Part shown: positions 32,813 through 41,651 of the stretch, in pieces
Layout: every line of letters begins with the position of its first letter
Numbering within the stretch: the first letter of the stretch is position 1
Assembly (NCBI GenBank): GCA_004293285.1
Contig: RDYF01000017.1
Location: forward strand, 1 to 45,214
DNA length: 45,214 nucleotides
Source: Verrucomicrobiota bacterium
GTDB lineage: Bacteria; Verrucomicrobiota; Verrucomicrobiia; Verrucomicrobiales; Akkermansiaceae
Reading direction: 5' to 3'
Translations under genes and position numbers: made by a program
Notes under the pieces: generated by a model
Told to the model about the DNA's origin: nothing
What the model saw: only the letters and a program-made list of their open reading frames with translations
The model's database searches: none

Positions 32813-33949
32813 ATGTTTTCTTCTGTCGTCGAACTTACCCAAGCGCTGATTCGCATTCCTTCGGTCAATCCTGATGATCAGTCGGGCTTTGCCAAGGGCG
32901 GTGAGCAGGCAATTGCCGAGAAACTCGCAGAATGGCTGCGTCAGTGGGGGGCCGAGGTGATTTTGGAAGAAATTTTGCCCCAGCGTCCGAATCTGATTGC
33001 CCGCTGGGCGCCGCTCGATGGCCGACCACGGGTGTTGCTTGGTCCTCATCTCGATACCGTGGGCATTGCCAACATGAAAGTGGAGGCCTTTGGTGGGCAC
33101 ATTGTCGATGGCACGATCACGGGGCGCGGGGCGTCCGACACCAAGGGTCCGATGGCATCGATGCTCTGGGCGCTGAAAGAACATGCGGCATTGTTGGCCG
33201 ACGCACCTGTCGCGGTGGATTTTGTTGCTTTCATGGGCGAAGAATCGGGGCAATGGGGTTCGAAGCATTTTGCCGAGCATCATGGCGCGCATTATCAATT
33301 TGCCGTGGCTGGAGAACCGACCTCCTTGCAAATCGTTTCCACCACCAAGGGCTCGTTGTGGTCGACGCTTGTCGCACAGGGCAAGGCATGTCACAGCTCG
33401 ATGCCCGACGAGGGCGACAATGCCATTCTCAAGCTCGCGCGGGCGCTGGATGTGTTGGAGAAACATCTCAAGCCAAGACTTGCTGCCTACACTCATCCGC
33501 GATTGGGAGCTTCGACCATGAACATCGGCACGTTTCGTGGCGGGACGCGTGCGAATATCGTGCCCGACTTGGCGGAGGCGCAGCTCGACATTCGGATCAC
33601 TCCTGCGCTCACTGCCGCGGGTGGTGCGGAGCAGCTTTTGGCCACGACCATTAAGGAATTGGGGTTGCCGGTGAAAATGGTCAACACTCACGAAAATCCT
33701 CCGATGGAGACCGACGAGCAAAATCCCTACCTGCAATGCCTGCGCCGCGCGAGGTCGGGGACGGAGTGCGTGACTGCGCCTTGGTTTTCTGATGCTGCGC
33801 ATTTGAGTCGAGGGGGCATCCCCTCCGTATGCCTTGGTCCCGGGTCGATCGAGCAAGCGCATAAGGACGATGAGTTCATTCGCATCGACGACCTGCATGC
33901 CGGAGTCGAACACTTTTCTCAGTTCATTCAGCTCTTGCAGCGCTTGTGA
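32813..33949 (+). CDS. M20-family metallopeptidase/deacylase (ArgE/DapE/ACY1-like)
   Basis: The product has 378 residues. The two-zinc site is readable: His79 in GPHLDTVG, bridging Asp109 in GRGASDTKGPMA, general base Glu143 and ligand Glu144 in MGEESG, Glu168 in GEPT and His350 in IEQAHKDDEF. A dimerisation domain lies at about 175-290. The family includes acetylornithine deacetylase, succinyl-diaminopimelate desuccinylase and carboxypeptidases. I cannot tell which substrate is used, and no arginine or lysine pathway gene is close. Confidence 0.9.
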   Translation: MFSSVVELTQALIRIPSVNPDDQSGFAKGGEQAIAEKLAEWLRQWGAEVILEEILPQRPNLIARWAPLDGRPRVLLGPHLDTVGIANMKVEAFGGHIVDGTITGRGASDTKGPMASMLWALKEHAALLADAPVAVDFVAFMGEESGQWGSKHFAEHHGAHYQFAVAGEPTSLQIVSTTKGSLWSTLVAQGKACHSSMPDEGDNAILKLARALDVLEKHLKPRLAAYTHPRLGASTMNIGTFRGGTRANIVPDLAEAQLDIRITPALTAAGGAEQLLATTIKELGLPVKMVNTHENPPMETDEQNPYLQCLRRARSGTECVTAPWFSDAAHLSRGGIPSVCLGPGSIEQAHKDDEFIRIDDLHAGVEHFSQFIQLLQRL

Positions 33950-34017
33950 GCAAATGCTGCGAGTAGAATCGCAGGGCATGCCGAGCACGCGAGGGGTTTT
34001 TGGCCTCCACTTGTTTC

Positions 34018-35256
34018 ATGAAAAAAATCGTCAGCATTTGGTGTGCGAGTATCCTGAGTTTGGTTGCTCAAGTTGATCCTTGGGATTTGCCGCCGCTGCG
34101 GTATTCCGATACTGAGTCGACAGATCGATTGGCCCAATTGGCCGAGCAATGGCAGCGCGATCCGAGTTCCTTGCGGGGAAAGAGCGACTTGGCTCGGTTG
34201 CAGGAAATTTTGCGGCAATTGCGTGTTCCGCAGGAATCGCAGATTTTGGTGTTTTCGAAGACGAGCAAGCAAAACAGCCTGATCCATCCAGGGAATCCTC
34301 GGGCCTTGTTTTTTTCCATGGATTGCTATGTCGGCTATGTTCCTGGTGGGGCGGTGGAAGTGATCCTTCAAGATCCGCGGTTGGGGCCGGTTTTTTACCT
34401 GATCGATTGGAATCGTTCGCGGCAAGAGCCGATGGTCGAGCGCGATACCAGCGATTGCCTTTCTTGTCACGGCACGGGTCGCACGGAAAACGTGCCCGGG
34501 ATGCTCGTGCGCTCGGTTTATCCAGAGGAAAATGGTCAGCCTTTGTTCGAGCACGGGTCGGAGCTGGTGATGCACGATACTCCCATTGCCAAGCGTTGGG
34601 GTGGTTATTACGTTACCGGGTCGATCGCGCTACCGCATTTTGGCAATCGTACGTACTCTGCCAAGAAAGCCCCTGAGGCAAAACTTGTCGCGTGGAAAAA
34701 TCTGCAAGGACGGGTGCCGACCGAGCTCTATCCCTGTGACACGAGCGACATTGTTGCATTGCTCGTGCTCGAGCATCAATGTCATGCGCACAACTTGATG
34801 ACAGCAGCGCGCATGAACTACGAGCGTTCTTGCTACTTGGCGCGATCCATCGCGCCCGATGACGATCCAGATCTTGGGTCGTCCGGTCGGGTGGCAGACC
34901 AAGCCGCACAGCGCATTGTCGATTGGTTTTTGTTCCGAGGAGAGGCATCGCTCGGCGCAGAGGGCGTGGAAGGGAGCGAAGATTTTTCCCGAGCTTTCTC
35001 GGCGATGGTGCCGCAAGCGCGGTCGGGTGATAGCTTGGCCGACTTTCAATCGAACACGCGTCTTTTCAAAAATCGATGCTCGTACATGATCTATTCCGAA
35101 GCATTTCGAGCCTTGCCCGAAGGCGTGCGACGTCGTGTCATCGAGCGCTTGCGGAAAGTGTTCGAAAATGCGAAAGCGGACGATGCCTACGCCGACATCA
35201 AAGCATCGGAGCGTCGAAGGGTTTTGCACATTTTGCGTGACACAGGGGTGTGGTGA
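34018..35256 (+). CDS. Putative secreted monoheme c-type cytochrome-like protein
   Basis: The product has 412 residues. A short N-terminal hydrophobic segment (MKKIVSIWCASILSLVAQ) is a likely signal peptide. One heme c attachment motif, CLSCH (147-151, followed by GTG), is present in the context RDTSDCLSCHGTGR. Later motifs YPCDTSDIVALLVLEHQCHA and FKNRCSYMIYSEAF are strongly patterned and look conserved. I know related uncharacterised proteins from Planctomycetes and Verrucomicrobia but no function. The ATG at 34018 gives the signal peptide; an in-frame upstream start at 34000 adds six residues. dtd begins 14 bp after the stop. Confidence 0.7.
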   Translation: MKKIVSIWCASILSLVAQVDPWDLPPLRYSDTESTDRLAQLAEQWQRDPSSLRGKSDLARLQEILRQLRVPQESQILVFSKTSKQNSLIHPGNPRALFFSMDCYVGYVPGGAVEVILQDPRLGPVFYLIDWNRSRQEPMVERDTSDCLSCHGTGRTENVPGMLVRSVYPEENGQPLFEHGSELVMHDTPIAKRWGGYYVTGSIALPHFGNRTYSAKKAPEAKLVAWKNLQGRVPTELYPCDTSDIVALLVLEHQCHAHNLMTAARMNYERSCYLARSIAPDDDPDLGSSGRVADQAAQRIVDWFLFRGEASLGAEGVEGSEDFSRAFSAMVPQARSGDSLADFQSNTRLFKNRCSYMIYSEAFRALPEGVRRRVIERLRKVFENAKADDAYADIKASERRRVLHILRDTGVW

Positions 35257-35270
35257 ATTTTTTCTGAGTC

Positions 35271-35723
35271 ATGCGCGCTTTGATCCAACGAGTGAGATAT
35301 GCTGCTGTCGAAATCGACGGACAGGAGTGGAGCCGGATCGGAGCTGGGTTGCTGGTATTGGTGGGCATCGAGCACGATGATTCCCAAGAAGACAGCGAGT
35401 GGCTGAGCGGCAAGATCGCGGCGATGCGATTGTTCGCGGATGAGCAAGGGAAAATGAACCGCAGCGTGATCGACATCGAGGGCGAGTTGCTGGTGGTGAG
35501 TCAATTCACCTTGCATGCTTCGACCAAAAAAGGCAACCGTCCCTCATTCCTGCGTGCGGCGGCACCGGTGCAGGCCGAACCGATGTATGAGCAATTCTGT
35601 CGAAACTTGCAGCAACTCACAGGTCGCACCGTCAAACAGGGTCGCTTTGGTGCCGACATGCAGATTTCCTTGTGCAATGACGGTCCGGTGACGATCGGCA
35701 TCGATAGCAAAGATCGGCAATGA
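35271..35723 (+). CDS. dtd: D-aminoacyl-tRNA deacylase
   Basis: The 150-residue protein has the normal Dtd length. It hydrolyses D-aminoacyl-tRNAs and also Gly-tRNA(Ala). The signature SQFTLHAST (about 82-90) and the Gly-Pro motif in NDGPVTIGID (about 136-145) form the chirality-selecting pocket. MRALIQRVRYAAVEIDG is the typical N-terminus. It follows the cytochrome-like gene by 14 bp and converges with the next gene, with only 3 bp between the stops. It shares a proofreading theme with alaS but is not in its operon. Confidence 0.95.
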   Translation: MRALIQRVRYAAVEIDGQEWSRIGAGLLVLVGIEHDDSQEDSEWLSGKIAAMRLFADEQGKMNRSVIDIEGELLVVSQFTLHASTKKGNRPSFLRAAAPVQAEPMYEQFCRNLQQLTGRTVKQGRFGADMQISLCNDGPVTIGIDSKDRQ

Positions 35724-35726
35724 GAC

Positions 35727-36833
35727 TTACTGTTTCAACCGTACGGGAGTGCCGCAGTAGGTGCAGCGGAACCAGCGGAAAATCAGCATGTGCAGGGCCA
35801 CGGCGAAAATGTAGCCGAGAATCGGGATGTGATGAGCCTTGCGGTTTTTGAGGCAATTGCGCGGCACAAAGCATTTTTGGCCACAAATTCGGCAACTGCA
35901 CGAGTAGCTGACAGTCAGGTAGAGCAGGCCGACGACAAAAACCGAGATGGGAATGAACAAAAACCAGTGAGGCACCCAGAGGAAAAGCGATTGTCCTTGA
36001 TCCTTCGCGAGCAGAGCAAAAGCCGCAAAAATTCCAGCAGGAATCAGTAAGTGGCACAGGAGCGTGAACACTGCGCCCCACCAAAGCCTTCGTGGGTGGG
36101 TGTGGAGAACGCCGCGGATGTAGCGTCGGGATTCCGGATTGACACCGCGATTGGTTTCAGGGAGAGCTGCCCGCAAGACGCGCATTCGCTCTTCTGCTTG
36201 GGCTTTGTAGTCAATGCGTTCGATTTTGTGATCGGGTGCCAAAAAATCTTCGGTCGAGCGAAAGCGACTGGGGTCTACTTCCTCTCTTTTGGTGCCGAAG
36301 GAGATGGTATTGACATAGCCTCCGCTACTCACCGGAGTTTTGATCACCTTTACATCCTTATTCTTCGGTTTTTCCGGCGAATTCGTGCCGACGCGGATCG
36401 ATACATCGCCGCGGGCCGAAGTGAGCAAAATGGCTTCAGGAATTTCGCTGACGGGTACTTTTCTCTGTGCCAAAAGATTGCCAGGCAAGGGCAGAGCTAG
36501 CGGTGCCATGCTGATCATTTCTTGCACTTCTGGATCGTATTCAAAATTGACCAAGGGCATTTCTTCTGGTTCTGCCATTTCGTCAGCAACCTTGTACGAA
36601 TTTTCCGATGTTTCGCCACGCAGAAAGGCTTGTGCTTGATCGATCCAGTCTTCGATAAGTCGTGGGCTGGGAAGTTTTTTGAAAATTTTATGCTCCAGAT
36701 TGACCTCATGCAAGGACTCTCGAAGCGTTACGGCATCGGCTTGCGCAAGTTGCTCGACGCTCTGAAACCCAGCGACATCCAAGAGCTGGAGCGCTTTGTC
36801 GTGGAGAGCTAGTTTGGAATCGAGCAAACTCAT
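35727..36833 (-). CDS. Membrane protein with N-terminal helix-hairpin-helix-like domain and paired CxxC motifs
   Basis: The product has 368 residues. Residues 5-72 resemble DUF4332-type helix-hairpin-helix domains (LLDVAGFQSVEQLAQADAVT). Residues 80-245 are a polar, probably cytoplasmic stretch. Membrane segments are at about 251-276, 283-309 and 336-354. Cys pairs CRIC (314-317, plus Cys312, Cys321 and Cys327) and CTYC (357-360) flank the third segment and look like halves of a zinc ribbon. I do not recognise the full architecture. The plus-strand frames across the gene look like shadows. It diverges from menD with 140 bp between them. Confidence 0.75.
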   Translation of the reverse strand: MSLLDSKLALHDKALQLLDVAGFQSVEQLAQADAVTLRESLHEVNLEHKIFKKLPSPRLIEDWIDQAQAFLRGETSENSYKVADEMAEPEEMPLVNFEYDPEVQEMISMAPLALPLPGNLLAQRKVPVSEIPEAILLTSARGDVSIRVGTNSPEKPKNKDVKVIKTPVSSGGYVNTISFGTKREEVDPSRFRSTEDFLAPDHKIERIDYKAQAEERMRVLRAALPETNRGVNPESRRYIRGVLHTHPRRLWWGAVFTLLCHLLIPAGIFAAFALLAKDQGQSLFLWVPHWFLFIPISVFVVGLLYLTVSYSCSCRICGQKCFVPRNCLKNRKAHHIPILGYIFAVALHMLIFRWFRCTYCGTPVRLKQ

Positions 36834-36973
36834 GGGTCATGTATCGAGGAAATCCTGCACAAATGGGAGAATTTGGCAAGCCTAGGACAGCGGCAGAGAG
36901 AAAATCTTCGTCAAAATCGGCTCGGATGGGTTCGTCATCGGGGCTTGTCCTTGACGAGCAGGAGTGCTAGCTA

Positions 36974-38539
36974 GTGTGCGTGGAAACTTTCGCTCTTGCC
37001 CTACAAGCCGTACGTCATGCCTATCGAAATGGGGTGAAGGAGTTTGTGGTCTGTGCCGGAGCTCGCAATGCAGCTCTGGTGGAGGTTCTCGCACAGGCTG
37101 AACAAGCGGGCTTGATCAAGGTGTGGCGGCATTTCGAAGAACGTTGCGCCGGTTTTTTCGCGCTTGGTCGCTGCATGCAAGCCCAAGAGCCCTGCGCGGT
37201 GGTGACGACCAGTGGCACAGCAGCTGCGGAATTGCTGCCGGCGATGATCGAAGCGCATTATCAAGCTCGACCGCTTGTCGCGATTACAGCAGATCGCCCG
37301 GCTTGTTTCCGTGGCACCGGCGCCCCGCAAGCGATTGAACAAGTCGGCCTGTTCGGCCCCTATGCGGAATCGGGCGAGTGGTGCGATTGGTCGCGTCGCA
37401 GTCCCTGGCATGCCAATGTCGAACTAGAAGAGGAATTTCGCATCGAGCCCTGCGACTTCAGCGATTTTGTCAGTGATCCGGCACCAGCCATCGCTCCCGT
37501 GGCTGTGGCTGGACTGGCGCGCTGGTTGCGCGAAGACTTGGAGGAAGGTCTTGTGGTGATGGTCGGTGGGCTCGAGCCCGAAGAGCAAGAGGAGGTCTGG
37601 CATTTTCTCGATGCCATTCGTGTTCCTGTGCTCGCCGATGCCACCAGCGGGCTGCGCGAGGCGCTGACGCATCTGGGTTTGCCTGATGGCGACCGACTTC
37701 TACGACAAACCCCGCCGAAAAAGATCCTCCGCTTGGGTGATGTGCCGACTGGTCGGTTTTGGCGTGATTTGGAGCAATTGACTTCGACGGAGGTGTGGTC
37801 GGTGAGTCGCACAGGTTTCACTGGTTTGGCGCGAGAGAGTGGCGTGGTGAAAGGTCCGGTGCATCGAGTGATCAAATCGCTTGGTCATCCGCAGCGGATC
37901 GGCGATCCCCTGGATTTCTTTCATCGCACGGCGCGTCGTGCTGCGCAGATCGAGGAAGCGTTGGAGTCTCTGCCCGAAAGCGAACCGGCATGGATCAGAA
38001 CGATTTCACAGTATACGACCTTGGCGGAGTCGTTGTATCTTGGCAACAGCTTGCCGATTCGCGAGTGGAACTGGTTTGCGCAAACCCAGCGTCCGGTCCA
38101 ACGCGTCCGTGCCAACCGGGGCGCTAACGGCATCGATGGACAGATCAGCACTTGGTTGGGGGCTACGGCTGCCGAAGAAAATGCCTGGGCGATTGTCGGC
38201 GACTTGACGGCGATGTATGATCTTGCTGCACCGTATCTGCTGAGCTCTTGTCAGCAAAAGGGTCGGGTTTTGGTGATCATCAACAACCAAGGCGGAAGGA
38301 TTTTTGGTCGTTTGCCGCGATTGCAGCAAATGCAGCCGGGGGCGCGTGATTTGATGATACAGGAGCATCCGCACGACTTCGCTCATTGGGCGGCCCAATG
38401 GAACTTGGTCTATCTGCGGATAGAGACTTTGGACGATCTCGATGCCTTTGAGCCTGGTGAGCAAATGATCGTGCTCGAAGTTCGGCCCGATTCCCAGCAA
38501 ACAGAAGAATTTTGGAAAAAATGGGACTGTTTCCAATAA
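36974..38539 (+). CDS. menD: SEPHCHC synthase, thiamine-diphosphate dependent (menaquinone pathway)
   Basis: The 521-residue enzyme adds 2-oxoglutarate (as succinic semialdehyde-TPP) to isochorismate. FVVCAGARNAALVEVL (24-39) and the catalytic Glu in WRHFEERCAGFFALG (about 52-66) are followed by TTSGTAAAELLPAMIEA and ITADRP. The diphosphate/Mg motif is in VGDLTAMYD with NNQGGRIFGRLP after it. The length is close to E. coli MenD (556). The start is a GTG at 36974; the GTG two codons later is an alternative, and no ATG lies nearby. menH overlaps its end by 19 bp, so the two are coupled. Confidence 0.93.
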   Translation: MCVETFALALQAVRHAYRNGVKEFVVCAGARNAALVEVLAQAEQAGLIKVWRHFEERCAGFFALGRCMQAQEPCAVVTTSGTAAAELLPAMIEAHYQARPLVAITADRPACFRGTGAPQAIEQVGLFGPYAESGEWCDWSRRSPWHANVELEEEFRIEPCDFSDFVSDPAPAIAPVAVAGLARWLREDLEEGLVVMVGGLEPEEQEEVWHFLDAIRVPVLADATSGLREALTHLGLPDGDRLLRQTPPKKILRLGDVPTGRFWRDLEQLTSTEVWSVSRTGFTGLARESGVVKGPVHRVIKSLGHPQRIGDPLDFFHRTARRAAQIEEALESLPESEPAWIRTISQYTTLAESLYLGNSLPIREWNWFAQTQRPVQRVRANRGANGIDGQISTWLGATAAEENAWAIVGDLTAMYDLAAPYLLSSCQQKGRVLVIINNQGGRIFGRLPRLQQMQPGARDLMIQEHPHDFAHWAAQWNLVYLRIETLDDLDAFEPGEQMIVLEVRPDSQQTEEFWKKWDCFQ

Positions 38540-39297
38540 ACCTAGCTAGACCTACCGGGCTTTGGTGTCTTCACGGTGCCGTGGGTGCAGCAGCTGATTG
38601 GCACGGCTTTCGCGCCGACTGGGAGACTTGGGGGCTGGATGTCCATGCCGTGGATCTTTGGCGATTTTTGGACTGCTGCCCGCGCTCTTTGGCCGACACC
38701 GCATCGGCGCTGAATGCAGAAGCGGCGGCAGCTCCGGGACGGAAAATCCTCCTCGGCTATTCTATGGGCGCACGCTTGGCCCTGCATGCTCTGCTCGCAG
38801 AAAACTCGCCTTGGGAAGCCGCGATCATCATCGCCGCTCATCCGGGTCTGGAATCAGAGGCCGAGAGAAGTGAGCGTCGCAAAAGAGATGCCGACTGGTC
38901 GGTAAAGTGCCATCAGGGCGATTGGGCTCGGTTTTTGGAAGAGTGGCAAGCGCAGGCGATCTTTCAGTTTTCGACGGGGTCGACGCAGGGTTTGTGTGAT
39001 CGCACGCCCTTGCGTTTGAGGAAAAAGGAGATTGCTCGCAGTTTTGTCGAGTGGTCGTTGGGGGCCCAGGAAAATCTCTGGCCGAGACTTGGGCAAATCC
39101 AAGTGCCTGTTTGTTGGTTGACTGGAGAGAGGGACGAGCGATTCGGTCAGCTCGCGCAGCGTGCTTGTGAGCTCATGCCGCATGCTGAGCGCCATGTCGT
39201 GACATCGGCAGGCCACCGCGTTCCATGGGAGCAGCCGATGGCCTTTCAGTCGCTGTTGCGATCTTTTCTGGAATCGCAAGACGGTGGGAACGCGTGA
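38521..39297 (+). CDS. menH: Alpha/beta hydrolase, probable SHCHC synthase
   Basis: The product has 258 residues. LHGAVGAAADW (about 17-27) is the oxyanion loop of MenH-like hydrolases, GYSMGAR carries the nucleophile Ser, GERDERF the Asp, and SAGHRVPWEQP the His of the triad. MenH eliminates pyruvate from SEPHCHC, the product of MenD. The 19-bp overlap with menD supports this assignment over other alpha/beta hydrolases. The ATG at 38521 is preferred over the TTG at 38512. Other men genes (menF, B, C, E) are not in the window. Confidence 0.9.
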   Translation: MGLFPINLARPTGLWCLHGAVGAAADWHGFRADWETWGLDVHAVDLWRFLDCCPRSLADTASALNAEAAAAPGRKILLGYSMGARLALHALLAENSPWEAAIIIAAHPGLESEAERSERRKRDADWSVKCHQGDWARFLEEWQAQAIFQFSTGSTQGLCDRTPLRLRKKEIARSFVEWSLGAQENLWPRLGQIQVPVCWLTGERDERFGQLAQRACELMPHAERHVVTSAGHRVPWEQPMAFQSLLRSFLESQDGGNA

Positions 39298-39363
39298 TGC
39301 CATCCCATGGCACCGTCGACGACGGGCTGAGATGGCATCGAGAGATGTTCCCGTATCTCAATC

Positions 39364-39774
39364 TTAGGCTTTTTGCGCAAGATCTGCTTGATTCACCACA
39401 CGCAGAGGCACGCGCGCGAGAACTTTGCCGTCGTAGCGGATGGCGAAGTGATAGAAGCCAGGTTTCGCGACCGAGCCTTGCAGTGGGATGATTTGGTTTT
39501 GCGTCGAAAATCCGGGAGTTCCCTCTGGCATGTTGACTTGCAGGTCTGCTTCCTCTTGCTGGGTGTCCGTAGGAGCTTCCGATTCATCGACGAGCAAGAT
39601 CGAGAACTTGTGGCTGCCGTGATCGGCGGCGGTGAAGCTGAAACGCAGCGCTAGATTGAAAGCAAAGCCCGCGGGGAAGGTAGGGGCGACGATCGCATCG
39701 AAGGCGCCAAGCACATTGAGTTTTCCTTGGTTTTCGACTGCGGTATCGCAGAGTGTAGCAACGAGTAATTCCAT
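39364..39774 (-). CDS. Conserved DUF6941-like protein
   Basis: The product has 136 residues from the ATG at 39774; 14 more codons are open upstream without family support. MELLVATLCDTAVENQGKLN and VLGAFDAIVAPTFPAGFAF resemble a small family seen in many phyla, a single beta-sandwich-like domain of unknown function. Near the end, GFYHFAIRYDGKVLARVPLR looks like a final strand pair. It shows no signal peptide or membrane segment. It is on the same strand as the two secreted hydrolases upstream, 60 bp after the subtilase gene. Confidence 0.75.
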   Translation of the reverse strand: MELLVATLCDTAVENQGKLNVLGAFDAIVAPTFPAGFAFNLALRFSFTAADHGSHKFSILLVDESEAPTDTQQEEADLQVNMPEGTPGFSTQNQIIPLQGSVAKPGFYHFAIRYDGKVLARVPLRVVNQADLAQKA

Positions 39775-39834
39775 AGCTTTGTCACCATGAGGAAATCTCC
39801 ATGGGGTGACAATCAAAAAGTGCGTGTGTTCGCT

Positions 39835-41598
39835 TCAGGCCTTGAAGCTAGGTCGACGCCGATGAACGACAAAGACCAAAGCCCATGCGGTGAGGGCCAT
39901 CGTGCTGGTTTCTGGCACGGCACCACTCGTAGAAGCGCTATCGAAGGACCATGCTAAACCATATTCCGTGAGCGCAGAGGAGGTCGGATTGGTTTGGTAT
40001 GTCATGCCATCCCAGACAACGCGCATTTGGTATTCGCCGGTTTCATTGATGCTGAATCGCAGCATTTCACTTGTGCTCCAGGGCGATTCCGACCGACCCA
40101 CCAGACGATCGCCGTCGACTTGATCGAGCAACCACAATTCTAATGAAAGATTGCTCAGAGACTCATCGTTGACCGTGCCGAGATCGACATCGAATCCGCG
40201 GGCGGCATACCAAGTGAGCACAGCGGAAAACTGAGCACCTGCTTGGATGGTTCCCGCGAGTGTGTAGAGGTTGGCACCACCTTGAATTTGTCCGTAATCC
40301 CAGCCATTTGCTTCCAAATTTGCTCCCCCCGTGACGCCGGCGATGCCCATGGTATTCGAGTCCGAGGTGAAATACATCGAAGGGCCGATCAGCTGGGAGT
40401 TGCCGAGATAAATGTTGTGCGCTTGTTCCAAGTTAAGAGCTCCGGCCCCAGCGGCGAGGTCGAGAGCTTGGGTGGTGCGGATGACTCCATGGGCATCGAC
40501 CGTTTGGCCGTTGTTCCAGCCTTGTGTCGTCGTCGCCGCAGCCATCAAAGTGGATTTGATGACGAGCGCGTTAGTCATTTCCTCCACTCCATAGAGCTTG
40601 CCTGCATCAACCATCAAGGCCGCAGCTCCGGCGACGATGGGTGCGGCAAAGCTGGTTCCTGCCATGTTGGGAATGTAAAATTGTCCTGAACCATTGGTAG
40701 GATCGGTGCCCACGATGTGGCCCCCCGTTACGCCACCGTAGAAAGCGAGCGTGAGGTTGTCGCCCGGAGCGACGATATCGACCGTAGCGCGGATGCCTGG
40801 GATGACTTGATTGGTAGTGGGATCGAACGCATCACTGCCACCCCGGCTGGAAAAGTCGGCCACTTGATCGTAAATCGGCCGGATGTTCGTATTGGTGAGC
40901 GCGCCGACAGTGATGCCGTTGTAGCCACTGCTCGGTCCGCCTACCGTATTCGCGTCCGGTCCGCTATTGCCTGCGGAAAAGACGCCGATGACACCACTGG
41001 AGCGCATCATCCCATCGAGTGCAATGGTGATATCGTCGCTTCCGCTGGGATCGGTAAATCCCCAGCTGCTGTTGAAGACATCCGCGCGATTTCCACCAAT
41101 CCCCGCGACCATCGCGGTGTAGTAGGGATGGAGAAAACTGTTGCCGCTGATGGCGAAGGAATTCGAGTAATCACCCCCCTCGGAAGTCCAGTTGGTCGCG
41201 ATCGCTCCCGACCACAATTGTGCCTGGGGAGCGATGCCGTCTTGAAAGGTGTATTGACCACTGCCCGCGATGGCTTGTCCGACCATCGTCGCGTGCCAAT
41301 CGACTTGACCTGTGATCGATGGGTGAAAAATTTGCTGAGAAACTCGGCCGAGCAGAGATTCGTGACCATTCCAGATCAATCCTGCCTCAATGTTCGCGAC
41401 GGTTGCATTTTGCCCGAAAAAACCGTCTTGATAAAAGGCATCGGCTCCGATGGCTTGATTGATGTAGATGCCGTCGAATGCGCCTGTTCCGCCATAGCTG
41501 CTGACGAGGCCATGTGCGGTAGGGCAGCTCGCGTGAGCCAACAAAAGGAGGCTTAGCGAGAGGTGTCGATGCGATTGCTTAAGAAAAAATGGGTTCAC
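39835..41598 (-). CDS. Subtilase (S8) with C-terminal PEP-CTERM sorting signal
   Basis: The product has 587 residues from a GTG at 41598; a TTG at 41625 is also possible, and no ATG is available. The signal peptide includes LSLSLLLLAHASCPTAHG. Numbered from the TTG, the subtilase motifs are NIEAGLIWNGH (78-88), DWHATMVGQ (His111) and AGTSFAAPIVAG (Ser near 323). Glu80 stands where other subtilases have the catalytic Asp. A C-terminal beta-sandwich of the pre-peptidase type ends in VPETSTMAL, a hydrophobic helix and HRRR: this is a PEP-CTERM tag, cleaved by an exosortase, which is not encoded here. It is exported, probably surface-linked, and likely cotranscribed with the GH63-like gene. Confidence 0.88.
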   Translation of the reverse strand: MNPFFLKQSHRHLSLSLLLLAHASCPTAHGLVSSYGGTGAFDGIYINQAIGADAFYQDGFFGQNATVANIEAGLIWNGHESLLGRVSQQIFHPSITGQVDWHATMVGQAIAGSGQYTFQDGIAPQAQLWSGAIATNWTSEGGDYSNSFAISGNSFLHPYYTAMVAGIGGNRADVFNSSWGFTDPSGSDDITIALDGMMRSSGVIGVFSAGNSGPDANTVGGPSSGYNGITVGALTNTNIRPIYDQVADFSSRGGSDAFDPTTNQVIPGIRATVDIVAPGDNLTLAFYGGVTGGHIVGTDPTNGSGQFYIPNMAGTSFAAPIVAGAAALMVDAGKLYGVEEMTNALVIKSTLMAAATTTQGWNNGQTVDAHGVIRTTQALDLAAGAGALNLEQAHNIYLGNSQLIGPSMYFTSDSNTMGIAGVTGGANLEANGWDYGQIQGGANLYTLAGTIQAGAQFSAVLTWYAARGFDVDLGTVNDESLSNLSLELWLLDQVDGDRLVGRSESPWSTSEMLRFSINETGEYQMRVVWDGMTYQTNPTSSALTEYGLAWSFDSASTSGAVPETSTMALTAWALVFVVHRRRPSFKA

Positions 41599-41651
41599 GC
41601 AGCTGCGAGTTGGTTTTCGGTACAACTAGCGCATCGTGTGACATTTGTCTC

